Assembly: GCA_937897325.1 (NCBI GenBank)
Contig: CALCOY010000031.1
Span: 1 to 35,766 of the forward strand
Source: an uncultured Shimia sp.
Lineage (GTDB): Bacteria; Pseudomonadota; Alphaproteobacteria; Rhodobacterales; Rhodobacteraceae
Direction: 5' to 3'
DNA: 35,766 nt
Shown piece after piece: positions 7,808 through 16,492 of the stretch. A program made the position numbers and the translations under genes. The stretch's first letter is position 1, and each line of letters begins with the position of its first letter. The notes beneath the pieces are model-generated. The model was not told the DNA's origin, did no database searches, and was given only the letters and a program-made list of their open reading frames with translations.

Positions 7808-9199
7808 TTAACCGTCATTCTGTTGCAGAACCCCATTCTGCCATTGCCCGGTCGCCTCTTCGCCGATGGCAAAGCGCATCGTGCCGGTGCCTTGACGCTT
7901 TCCATCCTCGAAGGCACCTTCGTAGATGTCGCCATTCGCGTAAGTGGCCACGCCCGTGCCTTCGATGTCGCCCTCGGCCCATTCGCCTTCATAGCTGAAG
8001 CCGTCCGGCATCGTGAGCCTGCCCGACCCGTGTCGCATGCCCTCGACAAAGCCGCCTTCGTAGACCGTGCCATCTGGATAGTTGGCCTTTCCCAGCCCGT
8101 GACGCATCCCATTCTGCCACTGGCCCTCATAGCGGTAACCGTCCGCATAGGTCATGATGCCCGTGCCGTGATTCTTGGCGTTCAGGAACTCACCTTCATA
8201 GATCAGGCCATTGGGATAGGTTGCCGTTCCTGTGCCCTCGATCACGCCCGCTTTCCACTGGCCTAAATAGGTCGATCCGTCCTCGTAGGTGATCTTGCCC
8301 TCACCATCGGCGACATTGTTGCGGAAATTGCCTTCGTAGACCGACCCGTCGGGATAGCTCATCTTGCCTTCCCCATCAATCTGGCCCGCAATCCATGATC
8401 CTTCATAAACATAGCCTTCGCTGGCCGTGAAAACACCACGTCCGTGGCGCCGGTCATCTTCGAAATCGCCTTCGTAGATGTCGCCATTCGCATAGGTAAT
8501 CTTGCCCTTGCCTTCGCGACGACCAGCGACAAACTCGCCCTCATAAACCTCGTCATTGGGTTGGGTCAGCACGCCTGCTCCGGTCACCTGTCCGTCCGCC
8601 CACAGGCCCTCATAAACAAGACCGTCCGGCATTGTCAGTTTGCCCTGACCCATGCGCTTTCCGTTCTTGACCGCGCCTTCGTAGACCGCTCCGTCGGGAT
8701 AGGTGATAACGCCGGATCCTTCCTTTATCCCGTCGACCCAGTCGCCCTTGTATTCATAGCCGCCCGGGGATTGCATGACTCCCTTGCCGTTATGCTTGGC
8801 ATTCCGGAACGATCCTTCGTAGCGTACCCCATTGGCATAAAGCGCGACACCCTCTCCGGTCATCCGCCCATCAGTCCAATCACCCTCATACGTGCCTCCA
8901 TCGGCCCAGGTGACCTTGCCAAAGCCTTCGGGCTTTCCCTTCGCCCAATTGCCTTCGTAAACCGACCCGTCGGGAAAACGTGCAACACCAGAACCCTTGA
9001 TCTCGCCATCTACCCATTCGCCTTCATATTCGAACCCGTTGGGCAGTCGGTAAATGCCCGTCCCGTGCTGAACGCCGCCTCGGAAGGTGCCTTCATAGAC
9101 ACCGCCATCTTCATATTGCTTGGTCAGAACCTCCCCATCCTGTGCAAAACCTGCACATGGCGCAGCACACAATGTCAAAATGACAGCAAAGCGTTTCAT
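7808..9199 (-). CDS. Secreted MORN-repeat protein
   Basis: 463 residues. A Sec signal peptide (residues 1-19, MKRFAVILTLCAAPCAGFA) is followed by an almost uninterrupted array of about 19 MORN repeats of 23 residues each. Each repeat has the pattern YEGxWxxGxxxGxGxxxxxDGxx; the last one is degenerate (ATGQWQNG). MORN repeats form elongated beta hairpins that in other proteins bind lipids or scaffold partners. The signal peptide places this protein in the periplasm or on the outer surface. No catalytic domain is fused. Its role here is unknown. It heads the leftward group with the deacetylase and is divergent from nadE. Confidence 0.93.
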   Translation of the reverse strand: MKRFAVILTLCAAPCAGFAQDGEVLTKQYEDGGVYEGTFRGGVQHGTGIYRLPNGFEYEGEWVDGEIKGSGVARFPDGSVYEGNWAKGKPEGFGKVTWADGGTYEGDWTDGRMTGEGVALYANGVRYEGSFRNAKHNGKGVMQSPGGYEYKGDWVDGIKEGSGVITYPDGAVYEGAVKNGKRMGQGKLTMPDGLVYEGLWADGQVTGAGVLTQPNDEVYEGEFVAGRREGKGKITYANGDIYEGDFEDDRRHGRGVFTASEGYVYEGSWIAGQIDGEGKMSYPDGSVYEGNFRNNVADGEGKITYEDGSTYLGQWKAGVIEGTGTATYPNGLIYEGEFLNAKNHGTGIMTYADGYRYEGQWQNGMRHGLGKANYPDGTVYEGGFVEGMRHGSGRLTMPDGFSYEGEWAEGDIEGTGVATYANGDIYEGAFEDGKRQGTGTMRFAIGEEATGQWQNGVLQQNDG

Positions 9200-9385
9200 A
9201 TGGCCCCCAAATCCTTTTCACGCACATCGGCCGCGCGGGCAGCCTTGTTTCGGATCAAGATCAGCGTAGAAGACCAACCGCACGCACACAACGGTTTTTA
9301 GACGCGTAGGTCTCGTACGGGCGGCCCCTTTTTCTCCGCCGCTTTTCTGCTACATCAACAGCGGGATCGTGCGGAAAGGCACCAA

Positions 9386-11047
9386 ATGACGGATCGTTTT
9401 CGAGTAACACTGGCACAATCTAACCCTGTGGTGGGGGACATCCAAGGCAATGCGGCCAAGGTGCGCCTGGCCTGGGAACAAGGCAAGGCAGAAGGCGCAG
9501 ACCTTGTGGCGTTGCCGGAGATGTTCATCACTGGCTACAACGCCCAGGATCTTTGGCTGAAACCCGCATTTCAGCAGGCCGCGATGGAGGCCGTGCGCCA
9601 GTTGGCCACCGATTGCGCTGATGGTCCCGCCTTTGCCGTTGGCAGCCCCTGGCGCGAAGGGACCGAGCTTTTTAATGCTTATCTCATATGCAGGGGCGGC
9701 CAGATCAGCAGCCGCGTCCTGAAGCATCATCTTCCCAACGAGACGGTTTTTGACGAAGTCCGCATCTTTGATGCGGGCTCCCTTGGCGGCCCCTACAGCG
9801 TCGGAAACACGCGCGTCGGCTCTCCTATATGCGAAGATGCTTGGCATTCGGATGTGGCTGAAACCCTTGAGGAGACCGGCGCGGAATTCCTGCTCGTCCC
9901 TAACGGTTCGCCCTATTATAGAGGCAAGTTTGAAACGCGCCTCAACCACATGGTTGCCCGCGTCATCGAAACGGGCTTGCCACTGATCTACCTCAACATG
10001 GTCGGTGGCCAGGATGATCAGGTTTTCGACGGGGCGAGCTTTGCACTCAACCCCGGTGGCAAGCTTGCCGTGCAACTCCCGAACTTCGAGGAGACCGTAA
10101 CGTCCGTCGATCTCGAACGCCGCCCCGAAGGCTGGCGCGTGGTTGAAGGCGAAAAGGCCCATCAACCTGACGAATGGGAGCAAGATTATCGCGTCATGGT
10201 CTTCGCCCTTCGCGACTACATGCGGAAGACTGGCTTCAGGCAGGTCCTGCTTGGTTTGTCGGGCGGTGTCGATTCTGCTCTGGTCGCAACGATCGCGGCC
10301 GATGCGCTAGGTGCCGAAAACGTCCGCTGCGTGATGCTGCCCTCCGAATACACCTCGCCCGAAAGCCTTGAGGACGCCGAAGCCTGTGCAAAGGCCCTCG
10401 GCACGCGGTATGACTATCTGCCCATCAGCGATGTACGACAGGCCGCAACGGCCAGCCTTGCGCCGTTCTTCAATGGCACGGATCCCGGCCTCACGGAAGA
10501 AAACCTGCAAAGTCGCATCCGGGGCCTTCTTTTGATGGCGATGTCGAACAAATTCGGTGAAATGCTTCTGACCACCGGCAACAAGTCCGAAGTGGCAGTG
10601 GGCTATGCCACGATCTATGGCGACATGTCGGGCGGCTACAATCCGATCAAGGACCTCTACAAGACCCGCGTTTTCGAAACCTGCCGCTGGCGCAATTCCA
10701 ACCATCGCGCCTGGATGAAGGGCCCTAAGGGTGAGGTCATCCCCGACCGCATCATCATCAAACCCCCCTCGGCCGAATTGCGCGAAGACCAAAAGGACAG
10801 CGACAGCTTGCCCGACTATCCCGAGCTTGATCGGCTGCTGGAAATCCTCGTGGACGAGGACGGTTCCATCGCCGATTGCGTCGCGGCCGGATACTCCGCC
10901 GAAAACGCCCGCAAGGTCGAACACCTGATCTACATCAGCGAATACAAACGCTTCCAGTCCGCTCCCGGAGCCCGCCTGACGAAACGCGCCTTCTGGCTCG
11001 ACCGCCGCTATCCCATCGTCAATGGCTGGCGAGACCCGAGTGGCTGA
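9386..11047 (+). CDS. nadE: Glutamine-dependent NAD+ synthetase
   Basis: Final step of NAD biosynthesis: ATP-dependent amidation of nicotinic acid adenine dinucleotide, using ammonia released from glutamine. The 553 residues comprise an N-terminal carbon-nitrogen hydrolase (glutaminase) domain with the E45/K113/C149 triad (ALPEMF, KHHLPN, SPICEDAW) and a C-terminal synthetase domain. The latter has the PP-loop SGGVDS at 292-296 and LLTTGNKSEVAVGYATIYGD. The start ATG is preceded by GGAAAGG. It is divergent from the MORN gene with 186 bp between them. Length and domain order are normal. Confidence 0.97.
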   Translation: MTDRFRVTLAQSNPVVGDIQGNAAKVRLAWEQGKAEGADLVALPEMFITGYNAQDLWLKPAFQQAAMEAVRQLATDCADGPAFAVGSPWREGTELFNAYLICRGGQISSRVLKHHLPNETVFDEVRIFDAGSLGGPYSVGNTRVGSPICEDAWHSDVAETLEETGAEFLLVPNGSPYYRGKFETRLNHMVARVIETGLPLIYLNMVGGQDDQVFDGASFALNPGGKLAVQLPNFEETVTSVDLERRPEGWRVVEGEKAHQPDEWEQDYRVMVFALRDYMRKTGFRQVLLGLSGGVDSALVATIAADALGAENVRCVMLPSEYTSPESLEDAEACAKALGTRYDYLPISDVRQAATASLAPFFNGTDPGLTEENLQSRIRGLLLMAMSNKFGEMLLTTGNKSEVAVGYATIYGDMSGGYNPIKDLYKTRVFETCRWRNSNHRAWMKGPKGEVIPDRIIIKPPSAELREDQKDSDSLPDYPELDRLLEILVDEDGSIADCVAAGYSAENARKVEHLIYISEYKRFQSAPGARLTKRAFWLDRRYPIVNGWRDPSG

Positions 11048-11179
11048 GGCGCCTTGTCCGGAGTCATTTTAGAACTGGTCTCTTTTGTCTTGAGGATGAT
11101 CTGCTTTTGTCGGGAAATGCGTAGGCATTCCGTGGGCCGGTATATAAAGGCATGGATCGGCGTTGGGCGATGCTGCGGT

Positions 11180-11835
11180 CCGATGTGTCATACGCTGGGC
11201 GACATCAACGAATCCATTAAACGCTGTCTGGTTGAATTGGATCGCGCTGACGAGGTGTTTGAGCAGACGGGCACGGGGTCCCGGCCGGGGGCGCGTATGG
11301 AACGCACCCTGCAAAAGCTGGAGCACCTGCAGAAGGAAGCTGCGCGCGACAGATTGTTCCAAAACGCATGAATGAAACAGGCGAAACGCAGATCTCGTTG
11401 AGCGATCCTGATGCGCGCTCCATGGCAACGAGGTCCCGCATGCCCGCGCGGTTGGGGACAATGTGCAAACCGCAGTTGAGGCCGAGAACCATCTGATCGT
11501 CGCACATGAAGCCAACATGCATGGCTGTGACCGGGACGCATTGTCTATGATGGAGACGGCAGCGCGCGATGCGATGGCCCCTGATCAGATCGAGGCCATT
11601 GCGGACAAGGGATACTACAAGAGCGATGAAATCCTCGCCTGTGAACAGACCGGGATCACGATCGTTGTCCCCAAGCCTCAGACCTCGAATGCCGGTGCTC
11701 CGGGGGACAGTTCGACAAAGTTGATTTGCCTGCGACGCAAAGGCCAACGTTTACATCTACCCGGCAGGCAAGGAACTGATTTATCAGTTCACTGGCCCGC
11801 AAGACGGCAAAGCGATCGGAGCCTAAACGGCCGCG
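11180..11835 (+). pseudogene. Decayed IS1182-family transposase
   Basis: Pieces of one transposase are spread over several frames. Positions 11180-11371 encode INESIKRCLVELDRADEVFE and a charged helix, matching the linker of IS1182-type DDE transposases. From about 11368 a second frame reads ETGETQISLSDPDARSMAT. From about 11446 a third reads VQTAVEAENHLIVAHEANMHG and continues through DKGYYKSDEILACEQTGITI and VPKPQTS. After about 11725 a shift leads to DAKANVYIYPAGKELIYQFT, ending at a stop near 11826. Intact relatives are about 450-500 residues; the N- and C-termini are missing. The element is dead and must have been inserted long enough ago to collect at least three frameshifts. Confidence 0.8.
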
Positions 11836-11883
11836 GCTTTGCCAAACAACTGCGCCTCAGAACTCCCTTCCAGCTATCATACT

Positions 11884-11931
11884 GGATTCACTGCGTGAAT
11901 TCTCATGGGTACTTGTGCAACAAAGCCCTCC
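11884..11931 (-). mobile_element. Possible IS5-type insertion sequence end
   Basis: On the minus strand the sequence GGCTTTGTTGCACAAGTAC (11927-11909) resembles the terminal inverted repeats of IS5-group elements (GGCTTTGTTGCA...). It is followed inward by an imperfect palindrome, ATTCAC-TGC-GTGAAT (11886-11900), of the kind often seen near such ends. No transposase of that group is present here, so this would be a solo end left by deletion. The recognition is from memory of the motif only. Confidence 0.35.
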
Positions 11932-12100
11932 AGACCCAGAACACTTGGTTTAACTCTTCGAATGAAGGCTTTAAGCCCAATTGACCGATGCTGCATGAAT
12001 GGCTGCTTATCAGCACGAAGGAAAATCCACTGTATAGCTGACGCAATAGCCATGGTCTATTCCGCGATCGATTTGGAGCGACTTCGTCGTCAAAAACAGC

Positions 12101-12145
12101 GACGGGCACTTTGACCAAACCTCCAAGTTAAGCCAAAGTGCCGTC
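12101..12145 (+). promoter_or_regulatory. Long hairpin directly abutting the ECF sigma start codon
   Basis: GACGGGCACTTTG (12101-12113) and CAAAGTGCCGTC (12134-12145) pair over 12 bp with a single bulged G, around a 20-base loop. The right arm ends one base before the ATG at 12146. No Shine-Dalgarno sequence is visible between the hairpin and the ATG. It could control translation of the sigma factor, terminate upstream transcription, or be a leftover inverted repeat of the adjoining insertion scar. Confidence 0.5.
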
Positions 12146-12649
12146 ATGGCGTCGCTCACTCAAATCGAAGTGCTTCTCCCGGAATTCCGGGCCTATGCAA
12201 CAGCGATCTGTGCGTCTGCTGACGATGCCGAAGACCTTGTGCAGGACGCCATAGAGCGCGCGCTGAGAACCGAGAACCGGCCTACACAGCTTGACGCTTT
12301 GCGCCCTTGGATGTTCCGGGTGATCCGCAACCTGCACTATGATGAACTTAGAAAAAGACGCGTACGCCGGGAATACTTGGCGGCCGAGAAACGTTTTTCT
12401 GATGAAGCAGGAACATCTGATGCGGCGCGGGATATCTTGATCCGCATGGCGTTGGAAAAGCTGCCGGCGGATATGCGCGAGGTGCTTTGTCTTGTGGATA
12501 TCATGGGACTCAAATACGCCGAGGCAGCGGACGTTATGAATGTGGCGAACGGGACGGTCATGAGCCGGATCAGCCGTGCCAGGAAGGCGCTTTTGGCGCT
12601 GGTCGACGGGACGGACGTGCGGGATGGCGTGGAGAGCGGTAGAAAATGA
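12146..12649 (+). CDS. ECF-type RNA polymerase sigma factor
   Basis: 167 residues with only sigma regions 2 and 4, as in extracytoplasmic-function sigma factors. Region 2 is visible as DDAEDLVQDAIERAL followed by LRPWMFRVIRNLHYDELRKR. Region 4 is LEKLPADMREVLCLVDIMGL with the helix-turn-helix YAEAADVMNVANGTVMSRIS. The next gene overlaps by four bases (ATGA) and encodes a membrane anti-sigma factor, so this sigma is probably held at the membrane until a signal arrives. The start ATG has no clear ribosome site and touches a strong hairpin. The frame is open back to a TAG at 12047 but offers no better start. The inducing stress cannot be read from the sequence. Confidence 0.93.
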   Translation: MASLTQIEVLLPEFRAYATAICASADDAEDLVQDAIERALRTENRPTQLDALRPWMFRVIRNLHYDELRKRRVRREYLAAEKRFSDEAGTSDAARDILIRMALEKLPADMREVLCLVDIMGLKYAEAADVMNVANGTVMSRISRARKALLALVDGTDVRDGVESGRK

Positions 12650-13386
12650 ACACGTTGAGCGACAAGGACTGGGAACTGATCAACGCCTATAGCGACGGCG
12701 AGTTGGGCGCGGCTGAGCGCAGCGCGATGGACGCGCGTCTTGTGTCGGAACCTGCATTGAGAGCGGCGTTGACTGATGTGGCCAGCGTGTCAGCAAGTCT
12801 TGGTGCCTTGCGTCCTGAACCACAGCCGACATCCGCAGGACAGGTGGAGACACCGGCGAACCGGAACCGGCATCCGGCAAGGTGGTTGATCGGCGGGGCT
12901 GTTGCGGCGACCATTGCTTTGACCGTCATGCTTGGCCCGCAGTTTTTTGCCGCGCCGTCGGTGTTCGACATTCATGCCGAGTTTACGGCCCAGCCCTTTG
13001 CTGTTGACGCAGATGATCTGAGCCGGGTCGCGGCGGGGCAGAGTGACGACGCGCCTGACCTTGTGAATGCGAACCTGACGCCGGTCGTGATGCGACAGCT
13101 GGATCGCGGACATGTGACCCATTATGCGGGGCGCAACGGCTGTCGGCTGTCCTATTTCCGCGGCACGCTTGATCCAGAGAGGCAAGTCGCGCCGGGCGAC
13201 AATCAGGTCGCGACATGGTCGACGGCAGACAATGTGGGGCATGTGATTGTCGCCGCTGGCATGGATCAGCGCAAGTTCGAAGCCATCACCGCCTATTTGA
13301 AGCTGGCGACGCGAGAGCAGTCAAACGCGCAGATGACGGCTTCACTGGCGGATACGATCGCAGATGCGGAGCGTTGTGTAAGCTAG
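12646..13386 (+). CDS. Membrane-anchored anti-sigma factor
   Basis: 246 residues. The N-terminal cytoplasmic part (LINAYSDGELGAAERSAMDA, then helices to about residue 55) is typical of anti-sigma domains that clasp ECF sigma factors. It lacks the HxxxCxxC zinc motif, so it is not the ZAS type. One membrane helix lies at about residues 80-102 (WLIGGAVAATIALTVML). The C-terminal roughly 140 residues are predicted periplasmic and contain LSYFRGTLDPERQ and VATWSTADNVGHVIVAAGMD, as in related Rhodobacteraceae anti-sigma proteins. The start overlaps the sigma stop as ATGA, giving translational coupling. Confidence 0.88.
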   Translation: MNTLSDKDWELINAYSDGELGAAERSAMDARLVSEPALRAALTDVASVSASLGALRPEPQPTSAGQVETPANRNRHPARWLIGGAVAATIALTVMLGPQFFAAPSVFDIHAEFTAQPFAVDADDLSRVAAGQSDDAPDLVNANLTPVVMRQLDRGHVTHYAGRNGCRLSYFRGTLDPERQVAPGDNQVATWSTADNVGHVIVAAGMDQRKFEAITAYLKLATREQSNAQMTASLADTIADAERCVS

Positions 13387-13435
13387 CCAAAACCATGGGT
13401 TGGCGCGCAAGCGACCGCAGGCCCGAGAAAAGCAA

Positions 13436-13459
13436 GCCCGAACCTGTATCGGTTCGGGC
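13436..13459. terminator. Strong hairpin between convergent anti-sigma and cytochrome genes
   Basis: A perfect 9-bp stem, GCCCGAACC (13436-13444) and GGTTCGGGC (13451-13459), with a 6-base loop lies between two convergent genes. On the plus strand it is followed by a T-containing tail (CAAGTTGCCTTTT). It probably terminates the sigma/anti-sigma transcript and may act in both directions. The rest of 13387-13581 shows nothing else. Confidence 0.65.
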
Positions 13460-13581
13460 CAAGTTGCCTTTTGAGCAGGTCGTCGTGCTCGCGCCGATTA
13501 TCACCCCATCACCGAACACCTGCCAGGCCGTCAAACTGGTGCCATGGACCACAGGGACAGCGCGTGCAAACGAATGCATCG

Positions 13582-14298
13582 TCAGTTCCCGAGGGGACGC
13601 GGAAAGTTTGGCCTGTCGGTGTTGTAATGCGTCGATAGATAGTCGAGAATTTCGGTCCGTTCAGGCTCTTCTAGCTCCGACATCCCCTGTTCCTCGACCA
13701 TCCATTCGAACATCTCTTCCCACTCGTCGCGTGTCAGCCCCTGTTGAGCGACGATCATCTCGGAATGGCAGGCGATACAGGCGTAATAGGTGGCTTCCAC
13801 CCCCGGAGCATTGTGCAACACGCCGAACTCATAGTCTTCGGCGGCAGTCTCTGTTGCGGGGACGGCCGTTTCTGCTGTGTCAATGGTCAGCGGGGTGTCA
13901 GAGAATGTGTTCATATAAGCGATCAGGTTTGCGCGATCTTCTTCTTTTCGAAGTCCCGCGAAGCTCATCTTTGTGCGTTTGACCTCGGCTTTTGGCTTGG
14001 TCAGGAACGCATCCAGACGCTCGAGCGTCCATTCACCGCCATATGCCGTCAGCGCCTTTGAATATTTGAAGCCGTCCACTGCGGCTACCGGACCGCCGAT
14101 GGTGCCATATAGGTTTGGCCCCACCTTGTTCCTGCCGCCTTGTTCGACGGTGTGGCAGGAGGCGCATTTCTTGAAGACACGTTCCCCCTTGGCGGGGTCA
14201 GCTTTTGCGACGGCTGCGTCAATATTGGCCAGCGTGGGCGATCCGAGCCCGAGGCCGAGCACAATAAGAGAGAGATTTCGCAGGGTTGCGAAGCACAT
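13582..14298 (-). CDS. Diheme cytochrome c, electron acceptor of sulfite dehydrogenase
   Basis: 238 residues with an N-terminal signal peptide (about residues 1-24, ending SPTLA). The first heme site is CASCH (C45, C48, H49) in a class I, cytochrome c2-like domain with the likely sixth ligand M111 in TKMSF. The second site is CIACH (C174, C177, H178) in a smaller C-terminal domain ending [18 protein letters not shown]. The gene lies 56 bp behind the molybdenum sulfite oxidase gene on the same strand, so it most likely takes the two electrons from sulfite oxidation in the periplasm and passes them to the respiratory chain. It is the SorB role, but SorB of Starkeya has one heme. SoxD-like naming is possible, but no sox genes are here. 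Confidence 0.85.
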   Translation of the reverse strand: MCFATLRNLSLIVLGLGLGSPTLANIDAAVAKADPAKGERVFKKCASCHTVEQGGRNKVGPNLYGTIGGPVAAVDGFKYSKALTAYGGEWTLERLDAFLTKPKAEVKRTKMSFAGLRKEEDRANLIAYMNTFSDTPLTIDTAETAVPATETAAEDYEFGVLHNAPGVEATYYACIACHSEMIVAQQGLTRDEWEEMFEWMVEEQGMSELEEPERTEILDYLSTHYNTDRPNFPRPLGN

Positions 14299-14354
14299 GA
14301 TAAACTCCGGTCATGACGAGTTGAGGGGTGACGCATCCGCCGCCCCGATCTTGG

Positions 14355-15650
14355 TCAGCTTGCGCGAATGCCTACGCGGTGCATGGTGTTGTTCAGATAG
14401 CCCTTGGGGTTCCAGTCGATGGCAAAAGGTTGCATGACGCCTTCGCTATCGGTCGCACGTGCCCAGACCTCGTAGTAGCCTGCCTGCGGCAATGTCACAT
14501 TGGCGCGCCAGTTCTGCCAGGCGCCGTCATTGACGGGGCTGTCAAGGTCGGCGTCGATCCAGGTCGATCCGAAGTCGGTCGAGACCTCGACCCTACTGAT
14601 CGTCCGGTCGCCGGACCAGGCGTGCCCACGCACTTCGGTTTCCATTCCGGTATCGGCACCGTTGGCCGGGAAGGTCACAAGGGACTTTACTGGCATCCGC
14701 TCTATGATGACGAAATCCTCTTTCGGCACGTCCTGACCGGCTGAGACCGGGTAGCCGGGCACGCGGTAGGCGGTACCGGTCATTTTGGGGCCGTCATGGA
14801 CTTGATCGCGCAGTTCGATCCGTGTCAGCCATTTCTGTGCTGTAGATGCGGGCCAGCCCGGAACGACAAGGCGCAGCGGCGCGCCGTTCATTGGATGTAA
14901 CGCGTCGCCGTTCATCTCGAAAGCGATAAGGACGTTGTCTGTCATTGCCTTGGAAATCGGCACGCCGCGCGAAATCGGCAACTTGTCTGGATCACCTGAC
15001 AGGTGGCCATCAGCGCCGTAATGCGCGGTATAGACAACATTCGACTGAACGCCCGCTTTTTCCAGCACGTCCTTCAGGCGCACCCCCGTCCATTCGGAAC
15101 ATGCCACCGCGCCGTAGGTCCATTGGTTGCCCTTGGCGGGCGGGTTGAAAAAGCCGCGTCCGTTACCACCACATTCCAGTGTCAGCGCCATGGTTACGAC
15201 CTCGAATTGCGCACGCAAATCGGCGATCGTCAGTTCCATTGGCGTGTCGACAAACCCGTCAATGGTCAGCGTCCAGCTGGCGGGGTCCACATCTTCGGGC
15301 GGGATCCCGTTGTTGCGGATGAAATGGCGGCTGGTGGGCGTTATGGCATCGTCCAGATACTCGGGTGGGGTTTCGGCATTGATTGGGCGATCGTTAAGCA
15401 GCGTCAGGCCATCCTTGCCGACCAGCACATTCTGCTGCGCCATCGCCGCAGGCACGAAGCCGATGGGCATATTGCGATGGAACGGGATCGACGTGCCGAC
15501 CATCGCGGCCATTGTCGCCAGCCCCGTACGTTTCAAAAACCCTCGCCGGTCGGGGTTTGAAATTCGCCCGAAAAATGTCTTGTCCGCTTTCTCCGGATTG
15601 TCCGCGAAAAACTCGTGAACCGAGCGTTTCTTTTCCTCATCTAGCGCCAT
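14355..15650 (-). CDS. Periplasmic molybdopterin sulfite oxidase/dehydrogenase (SorA-like)
   Basis: Oxidises sulfite to sulfate. The ATG at 15650 follows GGAGGA by 6 bases and gives 431 residues; the longer open frame upstream lacks a ribosome site. A twin-arginine signal (DRRGFLKRTGLATMA, R35-R36) shows folded, cofactor-loaded export by Tat. The molybdenum-ligating cysteine is C160 in LECGGNGRGFF. The molybdopterin domain continues through YTAHYGADGHLSGDP, GVPISKAM and HPMNGAPLRLVVPGWP. A C-terminal Mo-co dimerisation domain starts near GHAWSGDRTISRVEVSTDFG. Followed by its cytochrome partner. SoxC is a close relative; absence of other sox genes favours a stand-alone sulfite dehydrogenase. 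Confidence 0.9.
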   Translation of the reverse strand: MALDEEKKRSVHEFFADNPEKADKTFFGRISNPDRRGFLKRTGLATMAAMVGTSIPFHRNMPIGFVPAAMAQQNVLVGKDGLTLLNDRPINAETPPEYLDDAITPTSRHFIRNNGIPPEDVDPASWTLTIDGFVDTPMELTIADLRAQFEVVTMALTLECGGNGRGFFNPPAKGNQWTYGAVACSEWTGVRLKDVLEKAGVQSNVVYTAHYGADGHLSGDPDKLPISRGVPISKAMTDNVLIAFEMNGDALHPMNGAPLRLVVPGWPASTAQKWLTRIELRDQVHDGPKMTGTAYRVPGYPVSAGQDVPKEDFVIIERMPVKSLVTFPANGADTGMETEVRGHAWSGDRTISRVEVSTDFGSTWIDADLDSPVNDGAWQNWRANVTLPQAGYYEVWARATDSEGVMQPFAIDWNPKGYLNNTMHRVGIRAS

Positions 15651-15909
15651 GTTGTCCTCCCTTGGCTGCTGGCGCGGTGCATCGTCGCACACCGTCTTTT
15701 GAAACAGAGACGTACGGGGAAGGCATTTTATTCCTTCAATGATATCTTCGCCAAGCATCTTGGGTGCGTCGCAGCAGCGCGCGCAGTCTTCGCCGGGTGA
15801 AGGCAGGTTATCATTTTGTACAAATGATCAGGGAACGACTTTCGGCTGTGCTGGTGTGGTGTCTTGTCTTCAGCGGTCGGCGTTTTGGACTGCGTCTGAT
15901 CAGATGCGG

Positions 15910-16130
15910 CCTCGGCAATCGCCTAGTCTTGTTCAAAGATCAGATTGAGTTGATCGAGGCTCTCGGTGGGCAAGCCAAAGCGAAGGCGGTTCTGCCCCGC
16001 CAGTTGATGCTTGAACTTCTCGATCAAAAGGACCTGCGACTTTACTTCGTCGGGTAACATCTTGTTTACAGCACCCAGTTTGGCAGGGCCATCTGGCGTG
16101 ATATCGAGGTCCCTTAGCATCGCCGATCCG
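15910..16130 (-). pseudogene. IS66 TnpC transposase fragment
   Basis: The minus strand reads LLIEKFKHQLAGQNRLRF and TESLDQLNLIFE, the N-terminal helical region that precedes the catalytic domain in IS66-family TnpC (typically HQLAGHxRxRFGxxSESLDQLxL). Intact TnpC is about 500 residues; only about 60 are left, with no DDE catalytic region. It lies just downstream of the TnpB fragment in the normal IS66 gene order. Confidence 0.7.
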
Positions 16131-16140
16131 ATATCGGATC
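16125..16140. repeat. Perfect 16-bp palindrome
   Basis: GATCCGATATCGGATC is fully self-complementary. It lies within the IS66 remnant between the TnpB and TnpC pieces. No function is evident; it may be chance. Confidence 0.4.
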
Positions 16141-16216
16141 AGGCACAAGACGTGAATCCCGAAAGCACTCAAAGTGCTGTCGTTGTTACCTTGTCCTACC
16201 TTCAAAGTTCGCCATT

Positions 16217-16492
16217 CTATTGCGGCATCAGTCGGTCGATCCCTTCCAAAAGCATCGACAATTGTGCAGGCGTAACATTCACTTTGCCGTCCTTTGCAGC
16301 AGGCCAGACGAATCGACCCTTCTCAAGCTGCTTGCTGAACAGGCACCTGTGTTGCGCGTCCCACCATACAATCTTGAGCAAGTCGCCACACCGCCCCCGG
16401 AACACAAACAGATGGTCAGAGTAAGGATCAAGTTCTAAGACCCTCTTGGCCTGCGCGGCCAATGCATTGAAACCGCTTCTTACGCCTGCTCA
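16217..16492 (-). pseudogene. IS66 TnpB (Orf2) fragment
   Basis: The minus strand encodes GVRSGFNALAAQAKRVLELD, then DHLFVFRGRCGDLLKIVWWD, GRFVWPAAKDGKV and TPAQLSMLLEGIDRLMPQ. This is the signature of the IS66 accessory protein TnpB (Orf2, normally about 115 residues). The C-terminus is intact, but an in-frame TGA interrupts it right upstream of GVRSGF and the usual start is missing. With the TnpC scrap it marks a deleted IS66 element. Confidence 0.8.

Noticed and set aside
8444-9301. 285-codon plus-strand frame opposite the MORN gene
   Set aside because: Its repetitive composition mirrors the MORN repeats on the real strand, and the minus strand has a signal peptide and ribosome site.
9350-10183. 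277-codon minus-strand frame opposite nadE
   Set aside because: Antisense shadow of a full-length, well-recognised enzyme.
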